Below are positions 1 through 6,670 of a DNA stretch of 15,468 bases, piece after piece (position 1 is the stretch's first letter; every line of letters begins with the position of its first letter). The translations under genes were made by a program, and so were the position numbers. Under the pieces are notes generated by a model. It did no database searches and was not told the DNA's origin. It worked only from the letters and a program-made list of their open reading frames with translations. The stretch is from Synechococcus sp. CPC35 (lineage in GTDB: Bacteria; Cyanobacteriota; Cyanobacteriia; PCC-6307; Cyanobiaceae): the NCBI GenBank assembly GCA_002684175.1, contig NYUU01000080.1, forward strand, positions 6,117-21,584, read 5' to 3'.

Positions 1-8
1 CCCATGGG

Positions 9-260
9 ATGACCGTGTCGGAAACCGTCCGGAGCGAATACAAGAAGCAGCAGCATCAACGCTGGGGTTGGCGCTGGGAGGTGTCAGGACGTCTTGCAAG
101 ACGAACCTGGTACGGGTTGAACGATGATCGTGCCGATCAACGCCTTTCACGATTAATCAGCGGACTCTCAACATCAGCATCGGCTGAGGTTTTGTCCGAG
201 CTTCTTTTTGGATATCAATTCGAACGTTATGGACTTCGTCTGCTCCCTTATCTGATTTAA
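9..260 (+). CDS. small protein of unknown function (83 aa, possibly 5'-truncated)
   Basis: I do not recognise this protein. It is 83 residues, rich in Arg and Leu, with a polar N-terminal third (a lysine/glutamine/histidine stretch followed by WGWRWE) and a C-terminal half that looks helical. It has no signal peptide, membrane segment or cysteine. The reading frame stays open to the left edge of the window, so the ATG at position 9 may be internal to a longer gene, and no ribosome binding site can be judged. Codon use is ordinary for the region, nothing overlaps it on the other strand, and an inverted repeat lies just after its stop. These points favour a real gene. It converges on psaK. Confidence 0.5.
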   Translation: MTVSETVRSEYKKQQHQRWGWRWEVSGRLARRTWYGLNDDRADQRLSRLISGLSTSASAEVLSELLFGYQFERYGLRLLPYLI

Positions 261-281
261 ACGGTCAACTCAATCTGATTT

Positions 282-311
282 AGTCAGGAGGATCCAGACA
301 TCGTCCTGACT
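282..311. terminator. putative bidirectional terminator between the small ORF and psaK
   Basis: AGTCAGGA at 282-289 and TCCTGACT at 304-311 are exact reverse complements, giving an 8-bp stem with a 14-base loop. It lies midway between two convergent genes (stop at 260 on +, stop at 339 on -), where a shared terminator is expected. There is no strong T-run on either side, only TTT on the + side, so function is inferred mainly from position. Confidence 0.45.
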
Positions 312-338
312 GTTTGGACTGATTGGAACAGGCAGGCT

Positions 339-596
339 TCAGAGCATCCCACGGGCTGCCATGCCCTGGATGGCACCGATGCCAAGAAGGTGCCCGAGGC
401 TGGTGGTTCCGAGCAGTGCCGCATGGCTCATTCCACCAAAAAAGGCAGGGTTCGGAAGCTCAGCTCCAACATTGGGATGTTTGATGGTGGCTTTGCCCAC
501 AGCGATGGCAAGCACATTGCACACGATCATGACCAGGGCCACCTTGGGTGACCAGCTAAAGGTCGAAGGAGCCATCGCGAAAAGATGAGTCAGCAT
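339..596 (-). CDS. psaK: photosystem I reaction centre subunit PsaK
   Basis: PsaK (subunit X) is a small thylakoid membrane protein at the edge of photosystem I. It binds chlorophyll and carotenoid, and in cyanobacteria PsaK variants affect antenna coupling to PSI. The 85-residue length matches the family. The family core is visible: FSWSPKVALVMIVCNVLAIA (first membrane helix), then KATIKHPNVGAELPNPAFFGG (the stromal loop) and a second helix with LLGTTSLGHLLGIGAI. The ATG at 596 gives the usual short N-terminal extension; a second Met at residue 8 is a less likely start. No clear Shine-Dalgarno is seen. It lies 57 bases downstream of the DUF3593 gene on the same strand, so it may be the last gene of that transcript or have a promoter inside or just after DUF3593. 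Which PsaK paralogue this is cannot be decided here. Confidence 0.95.
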   Translation of the reverse strand: MLTHLFAMAPSTFSWSPKVALVMIVCNVLAIAVGKATIKHPNVGAELPNPAFFGGMSHAALLGTTSLGHLLGIGAIQGMAARGML

Positions 597-653
597 TCAG
601 GCAGAGGAGCGACGCCTCATCATCCAATTGTTGCGACAGATTGACCGAGACTC

Positions 654-950
654 TTAAGAGTTGTTCATTTTTTCACCATTTGATCGGAGCAGGCCGATCA
701 CCAGAACGGAATTCCCCAGGGTGAGAAATGCTTCCGCGGATCCATGAAGCCAGTCAATCTGCACAAGTTCGGATTCACAACAGCGAAGTGCCACCACGGC
801 GGCGGCGATGGTGACAGCAACGAAAAGCAGGGTGAGCTGGAAGCCCCGCTGGGCCAGGACTGGGAGTGCCTCACTCTGTCGAAGCCAGTAGAGGAACAAC
901 AGATAAGGAATCAGGGAAAGGGCAAACAATGGCGCCGGATCGATCGTCAT
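654..950 (-). CDS. DUF3593 family membrane protein
   Basis: A 98-residue, strongly hydrophobic protein with three likely membrane segments: about residues 5-24 (FALSLIPYLLFLYWLR), 38-56 (QLTLLFVAVTIAAAVVAL) and 74-88 (AFLTLGNSVLVIGLL). The N-terminal SLIPYLLFLYWL segment is what I associate with DUF3593, a family of cyanobacteria and plastid-bearing eukaryotes with no assigned biochemical function. The ATG start at 950 comes 3 bases after the stop of the DUF2499 gene, with a weak AAGG upstream, so the two are very probably co-transcribed and translationally linked. The products could form one small membrane complex; that is inference from adjacency. psaK follows 57 bases later. There is no catalytic motif, and the cysteine pair at residues 57-58 is the only potentially reactive feature. 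Confidence 0.8.
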   Translation of the reverse strand: MTIDPAPLFALSLIPYLLFLYWLRQSEALPVLAQRGFQLTLLFVAVTIAAAVVALRCCESELVQIDWLHGSAEAFLTLGNSVLVIGLLRSNGEKMNNS

Positions 951-953
951 GGT

Positions 954-1226
954 TCAGGACCTTGCGGCTCGGAGCTGCCAGGCCGCCAGTGCCAAAGTTC
1001 CATTTCCGATCAGCGTGAAAGCAGCCTGAAGGGAGACGAGGTTGCGCAGCGATTCCGGGTTGTCAAACAGATGCCAGGTGCAGGCGGCCATCGCACTGAC
1101 CAGAGCTGGAAGCATGGCGAGTGCCAGACCATGAAGGCCCCTGCGCTGAACAAGAACGATGGCAACACACCATTCGATCACCGACGTGAGGTGAATCCAC
1201 CAGGTGCCCAGAGACAACGCGTGCAT
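954..1226 (-). CDS. DUF2499 / Ycf49-like membrane protein
   Basis: A 90-residue membrane protein beginning MHALSLGTWWIHLTSVIEW, the characteristic opening of DUF2499, which I believe corresponds to plastid-encoded Ycf49. Three membrane segments are visible: about residues 9-26, 33-54 and 66-86. Its biochemical role is unknown; occurrence in cyanobacteria and plastids points to the thylakoid or plastid envelope. It is the first gene of a - strand cluster with DUF3593 (3-base gap) and psaK. Its start lies 56 bases from the divergent csaB start, so its promoter must be in that short spacer or inside csaB. The ATG at 1226 is chosen because the family motif starts there. Confidence 0.85.
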   Translation of the reverse strand: MHALSLGTWWIHLTSVIEWCVAIVLVQRRGLHGLALAMLPALVSAMAACTWHLFDNPESLRNLVSLQAAFTLIGNGTLALAAWQLRAARS

Positions 1227-1282
1227 CCAACCACTCTAGAAACCAAAGGACACCTGATAATGCTGTTCACAGAAAGGGGTTG
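1227..1282. promoter_or_regulatory. divergent intergenic region between ycf49-like gene and csaB
   Basis: This 56-base spacer must serve two divergent genes. On the + strand, GATAAT at 1256-1261 is a fair -10 box, which would start csaB RNA near 1268 and leave a leader of about 15 bases. No matching -35 is seen at the right distance. AAAGGGG at 1273-1279 can act as the csaB ribosome binding site. Nothing convincing is seen for the - strand gene. Confidence 0.3.
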
Positions 1283-2362
1283 ATGCCCGTGGCGCGGTCC
1301 ACCACACCCTCACTGCTTCTCTGCGGCTACTACGGCGAGCACAATCTCGGAGATGACGCCCTGCTGCAGGTTCTGCTGCAGGACCTGCCCCGCAACAGCA
1401 GCCTTGTGATCACTGCGGCTGACAGTGAACCTGTGCAGGCCCTTGCACCCAAAGCCCTTGTCATCAATCGTCGTTCTCTCAAAGCGACCCTGTGGGCGGC
1501 GCTTCGCACGGATGTGCTGATCTTCGGTGGTGGAAGCCTGTTGCAGGACAGCACCAGCTTCAAAAGTCTGATTTATTACGTGCTGCTGATCTGCGCAGCG
1601 CGGTTCCGAGGTGGTCGGGTTCTGCTCTGGGGACAGGGGCTGGGACCTTTGCGACGCCCCATCAGTCGAATGCTTGTGCGATGGGTCCTTCCCCTCTGCG
1701 CAGCCATCAGTTGGCGCGACGACGCTTCACTGGCTCTGGCTCGACGTTGGGCCAAAACCGTGCCGATGTGGATGGCGCCCGATCCTGTGTGGCAGATGCC
1801 TCAGCGCAACTGGATCGGTGGAGGAGAAATCGTGGTGTGCTGGCGACCCAGCCCACTGCTGGACGCCAAGGGCTGGCGTCTCCTGCTCGATGCCCTGGAT
1901 TGCGTCTCCAGTGAGCTCGCTGCTCCGGTGTGTTGGCTGGCCTTTCATCAGCATCAGGATGCTGTGCTGATGGATCAGCTCCATGAGCGTGAGCTGATGT
2001 CTCCGTCACTGTTGAAACGCAGTCGAACGGTTGTGCCCCGTTCCATCGATGACGTGTTCAGTCGGCTGAAAACGGCCCGCCTGGTACTGCCGATGCGTCT
2101 GCATGCGTTGATCATTGCCGGGCTTGCCGGATCTCCGATTGCCGCACTGAGTTACGACCCAAAGGTTGAGGCGGCAGCGTCGATGGCTGCGGTGCCCTGT
2201 ATTTCCCTGGATGCGCTTCCTGCTACAGATGATCTGATTGCCCTCTGGCATGGGGCCGCTGATCGGGGTGTTGCTTCCAGCCGTATCGAGGAGATCCGTC
2301 AGCGTTCAGCAGCCCATGCACAGTTGCTCAGAGATGTGGTTGGGCAGAGCATCCCTGATTGA
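1283..2362 (+). CDS. csaB: polysaccharide pyruvyl transferase CsaB
   Basis: CsaB-type enzymes transfer a pyruvate ketal from phosphoenolpyruvate onto a cell-wall polysaccharide; the modified glycan is the anchor recognised by SLH domains. In cyanobacteria the SLH proteins include the major outer-membrane porins, so CsaB is linked to attachment of the outer membrane to the wall. The 359-residue length fits. Family motifs are GYYGEHNLGDDALL (residues 15-28, the N-terminal loop), FGGGSLLQD (81-89), GQGLGPLRRP (117-126) and MRLHALIIAG (271-280), followed by YDPKV (291-295). The ATG at 1283 has AAAGGGG close upstream; a TTG just before it (1280) and a GTG at 1289 are alternatives. It stands alone on the + strand between two - strand clusters, so its neighbours say little about its role. 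Confidence 0.9.
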   Translation: MPVARSTTPSLLLCGYYGEHNLGDDALLQVLLQDLPRNSSLVITAADSEPVQALAPKALVINRRSLKATLWAALRTDVLIFGGGSLLQDSTSFKSLIYYVLLICAARFRGGRVLLWGQGLGPLRRPISRMLVRWVLPLCAAISWRDDASLALARRWAKTVPMWMAPDPVWQMPQRNWIGGGEIVVCWRPSPLLDAKGWRLLLDALDCVSSELAAPVCWLAFHQHQDAVLMDQLHERELMSPSLLKRSRTVVPRSIDDVFSRLKTARLVLPMRLHALIIAGLAGSPIAALSYDPKVEAAASMAAVPCISLDALPATDDLIALWHGAADRGVASSRIEEIRQRSAAHAQLLRDVVGQSIPD

Positions 2363-2366
2363 ACAA

Positions 2367-2388
2367 CGACCTTTCGGCAGGAAGGTTG
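2367..2388 (+). terminator. putative csaB terminator hairpin
   Basis: Starting 5 bases after the csaB stop, CGACCTTTC (2367-2375) pairs over its full length with GGAAGGTTG (2380-2388), allowing two G-U pairs, around a GGCA loop. No T-run follows (the next bases are GCAAAG), so it is not a canonical intrinsic terminator, but its position and length fit transcript-end processing or termination. Confidence 0.4.
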
Positions 2389-2752
2389 GCAAAGAAAAAT
2401 GCTCCGAGAACAGCAGCACAGAAGAATGTGATTATTTTCCGTTGAAAATATTCATGTTCATGGATCTGGTGTCTTTGATTGCGGAGAATTGCCGTGGCCA
2501 AAATGTTTTAAATGGCTTTCAAAATACTTCGTTTAATCAGCATCACTCCATTGACTGGCTTCAAGGGTGATCTGAATGGCCCCAGGCTTTGATGATGCTC
2601 AAAGATTCGTGCACCCTGCATAGTGCATGAATTGGATGATTTTGAGTTTGAATCATTTTCACTGTTGGCTGTTTGATTATTTACCCCATTCAACTGACTG
2701 GAGATTGAACTCATTCCATTATGAGATCAACCATCTTCTCCATTTGTTGGTC
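2389..2752. other. AT-rich convergent spacer with no supported gene
   Basis: About 360 bases between the ends of csaB (+) and ggtA (-). Much of it is clearly poorer in GC than its surroundings (35 % at 2641-2700, 43 % at 2461-2520 by hand count). Open frames here, such as a 68-codon one on the - strand at 2508-2714, start with no ribosome binding site, are low-complexity in composition and match no family I know. A weak imperfect hairpin at 2722-2755 (TGAGA/TCTCA arms, then CAAC/GTTG after a mismatch) overlaps the ggtA stop and might help end the ggpS-ggt transcript. I see nothing else. Confidence 0.5.
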
Positions 2753-3727
2753 TCAGTCTGATAGGCGACGACCACTGTCCAGATCAAATTGATGTTCATC
2801 TGATCGTTCCCAGTTGACCTGGATCTGTTCGGAAATTGTCTGATCCCCGGCGCAGACGATGCGCAGAGGCCCCCGCTCCGATTCAACCAGCAGCATCTGA
2901 CTGGCACCGTGCCACTCCCTGCTCAGCAGACGACAGGACACTCCCTGCTGGTCAAGCCTGATGTCCTCAGGGCGAATTCCCACCATGACTCCGTTCTGCG
3001 GTTTCAGCAGATTCATCTGCGGTCTGCCGATGAACTGAGCAACAACGACTGTTTCCGGACGGTGATAAAGCTCCTGAGGGGTCCCAATCTGTTCGATGCG
3101 TCCATTGCGCATCAGCGCAATGCGATCCGCGAGAGCCATGGCTTCCTGCTGGTCATGGGTCACATAAACCACAGGCTGGCTGCCGCCAATCATCAGACGC
3201 TTCAGTTCTGGCCGCAGCTCTTCCCGCAGTTGCGCATCAAGATTGCTCATCGGTTCATCAAGCAGATAAACGAGCGGGTCACGCAGCAGGGCCCGAGCCA
3301 GGGCAACCCGTTGACGCTGACCACCGGAGAGTTGTGAGGGAAGTTGCTCAGCCTGGTTCTGCAACTGCAGCACTTCGAGGATGTTGCTGATGCGTTCGTC
3401 TCTTTCCGCTGCTCGCGATCCTCGGATACGCAACCCGAGTTCGAGGTTTTTTCTCACATTGAGATGCGGGAAGAGTGCATAACTCTGAAAAACCATCCCC
3501 ACCCGTCGCCGCTCCGCTGGAATGGCAACGACATTTTCACCGTTGATCGAAATCGATCCCTGATCGGGGTCATCCAGGCCAGCGATCAGCCTCAATGCCG
3601 TGCTTTTTCCGCATCCACTCGGACCGAGCAGGGCAACACATTCACCATCCGCGACACTGAGATCGAGATTCCGCAGTACGTCGCGATCTCCGAATCTCTT
3701 GTTGATCGATCTGAGCTCAAGCGTCAT
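2753..3727 (-). CDS. ggtA: glucosylglycerol ABC transporter, ATP-binding subunit GgtA
   Basis: ATPase of the MalK/UgpC type that powers osmolyte import on the cytoplasmic face of the membrane. All nucleotide-binding motifs are present in 324 residues: Walker A GPSGCGKST (35-43), Q-loop Gln81 in VFQSYALFPH, signature LSGGQRQR (133-140), Walker B VYLLDEP (153-159) and switch His191 in YVTHDQQEA. The C-terminal part carries a short TOBE-like regulatory domain with VGIRPEDIRL (249-258), somewhat shorter than MalK (about 370 residues). As last gene of the ggpS-ggtBCD cluster, starting with ATGA overlapping the ggtD stop, it is assigned to glucosylglycerol uptake. Related GG transporters also take up sucrose and trehalose. 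In Synechocystis ggtA is apart from ggtBCD, so its presence in the operon here is a clan-specific layout. Confidence 0.9.
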   Translation of the reverse strand: MTLELRSINKRFGDRDVLRNLDLSVADGECVALLGPSGCGKSTALRLIAGLDDPDQGSISINGENVVAIPAERRRVGMVFQSYALFPHLNVRKNLELGLRIRGSRAAERDERISNILEVLQLQNQAEQLPSQLSGGQRQRVALARALLRDPLVYLLDEPMSNLDAQLREELRPELKRLMIGGSQPVVYVTHDQQEAMALADRIALMRNGRIEQIGTPQELYHRPETVVVAQFIGRPQMNLLKPQNGVMVGIRPEDIRLDQQGVSCRLLSREWHGASQMLLVESERGPLRIVCAGDQTISEQIQVNWERSDEHQFDLDSGRRLSD

Positions 3728-4539
3728 CCCTTGATCGCTCCATTGGTGAGGCCACGAACGATCTGGCGTTGGAAGAGCAGCACAAGAACCAGAAGTGGAA
3801 TGGCACCCAGCACTGTGGCAGCGGCATAGGCACCGTATGGAACGGAGTAGATGGATGATCCTGCGATGCGAGCCATGGCCACGGGCAGGGTGAGCAGATC
3901 GCTGCGGCTCAACCAGGTGAGGGCGATCGGATACTCATTCCAGGCGAACAGGAACACCAGGATCGCCGTACTGGCCGTTGCCGGTGCGATCAGTGGAAGC
4001 ATCACCCAGCGAAGTCGTTGTCTCAGGGAAAGGCCTTCGAGTCGGGCGGCATCATCCAGATCGACCGGCAACCCTTCGATGGCTGCAGTCAGAAGCAGCA
4101 GGGCCAGCGGCATCTGCAGGGCGCTGTAAGGAAGTGCAAGTGCTAACAGGCTGTTGCCGAGATGAAACTGCCGGGCCAGCTCCAGGAGAGCGAGGAACAG
4201 CAGCACATAGGGAAAAAGAGCTGCAGCAATGACAACGAACCTCACGGGCTGACGCCACTGTTTCGGAATTTTCGTCAGTGCATAGGCCGCAGGAATCGCA
4301 AGCAATGTGGTCAGCACTGTGGACATCGCGGCCAGCATGGAACTGTTGGCCAGATATCGCCAGAACGGCGGGTTGCTCGACAGCAATTCCCGGTAATGGT
4401 TCAGCGTCCAGCGCTGAAGAAATGGGATCGAACCGTCCACAAGGGCTGCACTTGTGGTGAAGGAGGTCAGGAGTTGCCACAGCATCGGTGCCAACGACCA
4501 GATCAGCAGCAGAACAATCCAGGCTGAATGTCTTCTCAT
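3724..4539 (-). CDS. ggtD: glucosylglycerol ABC transporter permease GgtD
   Basis: Inner-membrane permease of the MalG/carbohydrate-uptake family, 271 residues with about six membrane helices, the first at residues 7-24. The cytoplasmic EAA loop that contacts the ATPase is clear at about 162-183 (DDAARLEGLSLRQRLRWVML), followed by P182 and a helix with FAWNEYPIALTW, typical of MalG-type subunits. It forms the second half of the transmembrane pore with GgtC. Its ATG overlaps the ggtC stop (ATGA at 4536-4539) and its stop overlaps the ggtA start, so expression is coupled to both. Substrate is inferred from ggpS in the same operon. Confidence 0.88.
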   Translation of the reverse strand: MRRHSAWIVLLLIWSLAPMLWQLLTSFTTSAALVDGSIPFLQRWTLNHYRELLSSNPPFWRYLANSSMLAAMSTVLTTLLAIPAAYALTKIPKQWRQPVRFVVIAAALFPYVLLFLALLELARQFHLGNSLLALALPYSALQMPLALLLLTAAIEGLPVDLDDAARLEGLSLRQRLRWVMLPLIAPATASTAILVFLFAWNEYPIALTWLSRSDLLTLPVAMARIAGSSIYSVPYGAYAAATVLGAIPLLVLVLLFQRQIVRGLTNGAIKG

Positions 4540-5402
4540 GTCTGAAGCGGACGGATCAATCCTGATAAGCGCAGGATCAGGGCACCTAGGCCGATCAGGG
4601 CCATCAACAGCACAAATCCACCGAGCATCACCGTGGCGCTGTAACCGAAATCCAGAAATCTCATGGCATTGAGATAGGCATAAAGAGCCAGGCTTTCCGT
4701 GCTTCCAGCCGGTCCGCCTCCCGTCAGCACCTGAATCAGGTCAAACACACCGAAGGCCTGAGCCAGCCGGAACAGGAGGCTCAGCAGGATGTAGGGGGTC
4801 AACAAAGGCAGAGTGATCCGTCGAAGTGCCTGAACAGATGTCCCACCTTCGAGCCGGAAGGCTCCGTAGAGATCGTCGGGGATGGTCTGCAGTCCGGCCA
4901 GCAGGATCAGGGCAATGAAGGGTGTCGTCTTCCAGACGTCCGCCAGAACCGTGACCAACCAGGTGAGGGAAGGGGCAGACAACAGATTCAGAGGACCGGC
5001 TCCCAGGCTTCCGGCCAGCTGTTCGATCGGTCCGTAGGGCGTATTGAAAATCCAGCGCCAGCCCAGCGCCATCATCGTTGTGGGCAGAGCCCAGGGCATC
5101 AGAGTCAGAGCCCGCACAGCTCCCCGACCTCTCCAGCGCTGATCCAGCAAAAGGGCGATCGCCATGGCGAGGATCAGCTCGATCCCCACGGAAACAACGC
5201 CAAAGCGCGCCGTCTGTAGGGCATCCACCCAGAACCGTTGATCGGAGAGCAATCTCAGCCAGTTCGCGCCTCCATTGGCGACAGGCACAAGTCCTGTGAG
5301 AACCGAGTCGGCATGGCCACTCAGCCAGGCGTAGCGGAGCAGGGGCCACCCAAAAATGAGGGCCATCAGCAAAAGAGCTGGAAGTGCCGGGAGCAGAATC
5401 AC
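4536..5402 (-). CDS. ggtC: glucosylglycerol ABC transporter permease GgtC
   Basis: Inner-membrane permease of the MalF/UgpA family, 288 residues. The N-terminal helix (about 1-20) is followed by a periplasmic segment, then helices around 64-87 and 98-117. The EAA loop is at about 180-200 (GAFRLEGGTSVQALRRITLP), and TGGGPAGSTESLALYAY further on is a signature of this permease type. The start is GTG within the 4-base overlap GTGA (5399-5402) with the end of ggtB; translation by a ribosome finishing ggtB is therefore likely. It pairs with GgtD to form the pore. Confidence 0.88.
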   Translation of the reverse strand: MILLPALPALLLMALIFGWPLLRYAWLSGHADSVLTGLVPVANGGANWLRLLSDQRFWVDALQTARFGVVSVGIELILAMAIALLLDQRWRGRGAVRALTLMPWALPTTMMALGWRWIFNTPYGPIEQLAGSLGAGPLNLLSAPSLTWLVTVLADVWKTTPFIALILLAGLQTIPDDLYGAFRLEGGTSVQALRRITLPLLTPYILLSLLFRLAQAFGVFDLIQVLTGGGPAGSTESLALYAYLNAMRFLDFGYSATVMLGGFVLLMALIGLGALILRLSGLIRPLQT

Positions 5403-6670
5403 GCCATACCCCCTGCAGATCTGATCAGAGTTTCACTGCGGATCTGAGCCTCATCCATGGTCTCAGTCGCAGAACCGCCGGATGTGAACAGACCGTTCAG
5501 CTGACGCTGCAGCACATCACTCAGCTGGGCATAGATCGGTGTTGGTGGACGGGGAACAGCGTGATTCAGGGCCCTGCGAACATCAGGAAGTGCTGAGGAG
5601 ACAGCCAGCAGTTCCGGATCTGTGAACAACGCTTCAGCGGTTGGGGTGTATCCATAATCGAGAAAACGCTCCCGTTGGGATGTTTCTGAGGTGAGAAAGC
5701 GGATCGCCTCCACGGTTTCCTCCGGATGAGGGGATTCCCTCAGCAGGCTGATTCCCCAACTTCCCAGTGTGGCTGCTGGTTTTTCACCCTGTTCGGCTGG
5801 CATCAGGGTGATCCCCACCTTGCCTCGAACGGCACTGTCCGGTTTCTGGAGTTCCGCCCATGCATAGGGCCAGTTACGCATCATTGCGGCATCACCTGCC
5901 TTGAAGGCCTGGAGGCTTTCGGTCTCCGCATAGTTGGTGACGGCCCTCGGACTTGCTCCGTCCCGGATCAGTGAGTCCAGCCAGGCAGCGGCTTTCTTCG
6001 CTGCAGGTGTGTCGAGTGTTGTGCTGGCTTGATCCGCTGACATCCAGGCACCCCCGAAACCATGGAGCACTTCAACAAAATCACAACTCAGCCCCTCGTA
6101 CTGACGTCCCTGCCAGACAAAACCGTTGGCCACTCGACTGGATTGAACCAGATTCAGGGCAACGGAACGCAGCTGGTCAGGGGTGCTCGGTGGGACGTCC
6201 ATCAGATCCGTGCGCCAGTAAAGAACGCCCACATCGGCAACCAGTGGCCAGCGATAGAGATGGTTTTCGAAGCGATTTCCCAGTCGTGCGCCCTGCACCA
6301 GCTGTTCGCTGTCAGACGAATCAAACCAACGGTCCAGCGGTTCCAGCCATCCGGCCGCCACGTATTTCGGCAGCCAGGTGACGTCCATCATCAGGGCATC
6401 AAAAGGAGCATCTCCAAGCAGCAGACTGCTGATCGCCAGATCAGAGATTGATTCCGTTTCGAGGGGCCCCCTGTTGATCGTCAGTTCGATCTTTCCCTGA
6501 TGCTCGCGATTGAAGCGATTCACCAGCTCCTTGCTGGCATCTGCGAAGGGAGCCGGCATCAGAATGCTCACTGGAACAGGAGTCAGCCTGTTGCCTGAAG
6601 ACCAGGCGAATCCCGCCAGGACAAAAACAGTGCTCAGGACAGCGACAAGACAACGCAGTGCGTTTCTCAT
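5399..6670 (-). CDS. ggtB: glucosylglycerol ABC transporter substrate-binding protein GgtB
   Basis: Extracytoplasmic solute-binding protein of family 1 (sugar/polyol type), 423 residues, which delivers the osmolyte to GgtCD. An N-terminal signal peptide is visible (basic start MRNALR, hydrophobic LVAVLSTVFVLAGFAW, cleavage probably near residue 24). The only nearby cysteine is Cys7 before the hydrophobic core, so there is no lipobox and the protein is probably free in the periplasm or held by an uncleaved anchor. Further family marks are PFDALMMDVTWLPKYVAAGWL (about 89-109) and, later, a region around KAGDAAMMRNWPYAW typical of these binding proteins. The ATG start overlaps the ggpS stop (ATGA, 6667-6670). 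Confidence 0.9.
   Translation of the reverse strand: MRNALRCLVAVLSTVFVLAGFAWSSGNRLTPVPVSILMPAPFADASKELVNRFNREHQGKIELTINRGPLETESISDLAISSLLLGDAPFDALMMDVTWLPKYVAAGWLEPLDRWFDSSDSEQLVQGARLGNRFENHLYRWPLVADVGVLYWRTDLMDVPPSTPDQLRSVALNLVQSSRVANGFVWQGRQYEGLSCDFVEVLHGFGGAWMSADQASTTLDTPAAKKAAAWLDSLIRDGASPRAVTNYAETESLQAFKAGDAAMMRNWPYAWAELQKPDSAVRGKVGITLMPAEQGEKPAATLGSWGISLLRESPHPEETVEAIRFLTSETSQRERFLDYGYTPTAEALFTDPELLAVSSALPDVRRALNHAVPRPPTPIYAQLSDVLQRQLNGLFTSGGSATETMDEAQIRSETLIRSAGGMA

Noticed and set aside
744..1283. 179-codon + strand open frame
   Set aside because: It lies antisense to the DUF3593 and DUF2499 genes, has low-complexity polar composition and no family resemblance; it is a shadow frame.
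2508..2714. 68-codon - strand frame in the AT-rich spacer
   Set aside because: Serine/asparagine-rich, no ribosome binding site, no family; expected by chance in such sequence.
5155..5162. HIP1 octamer GCGATCGC
   Set aside because: A single copy inside ggtC; HIP1 is abundant in many freshwater cyanobacteria but this one occurrence carries no meaning.
4741..5349. 202-codon - strand frame overlapping ggtC
   Set aside because: Same strand but a different frame from ggtC, with Arg/Ser/Gly-rich composition typical of off-frame reading of GC-rich DNA.
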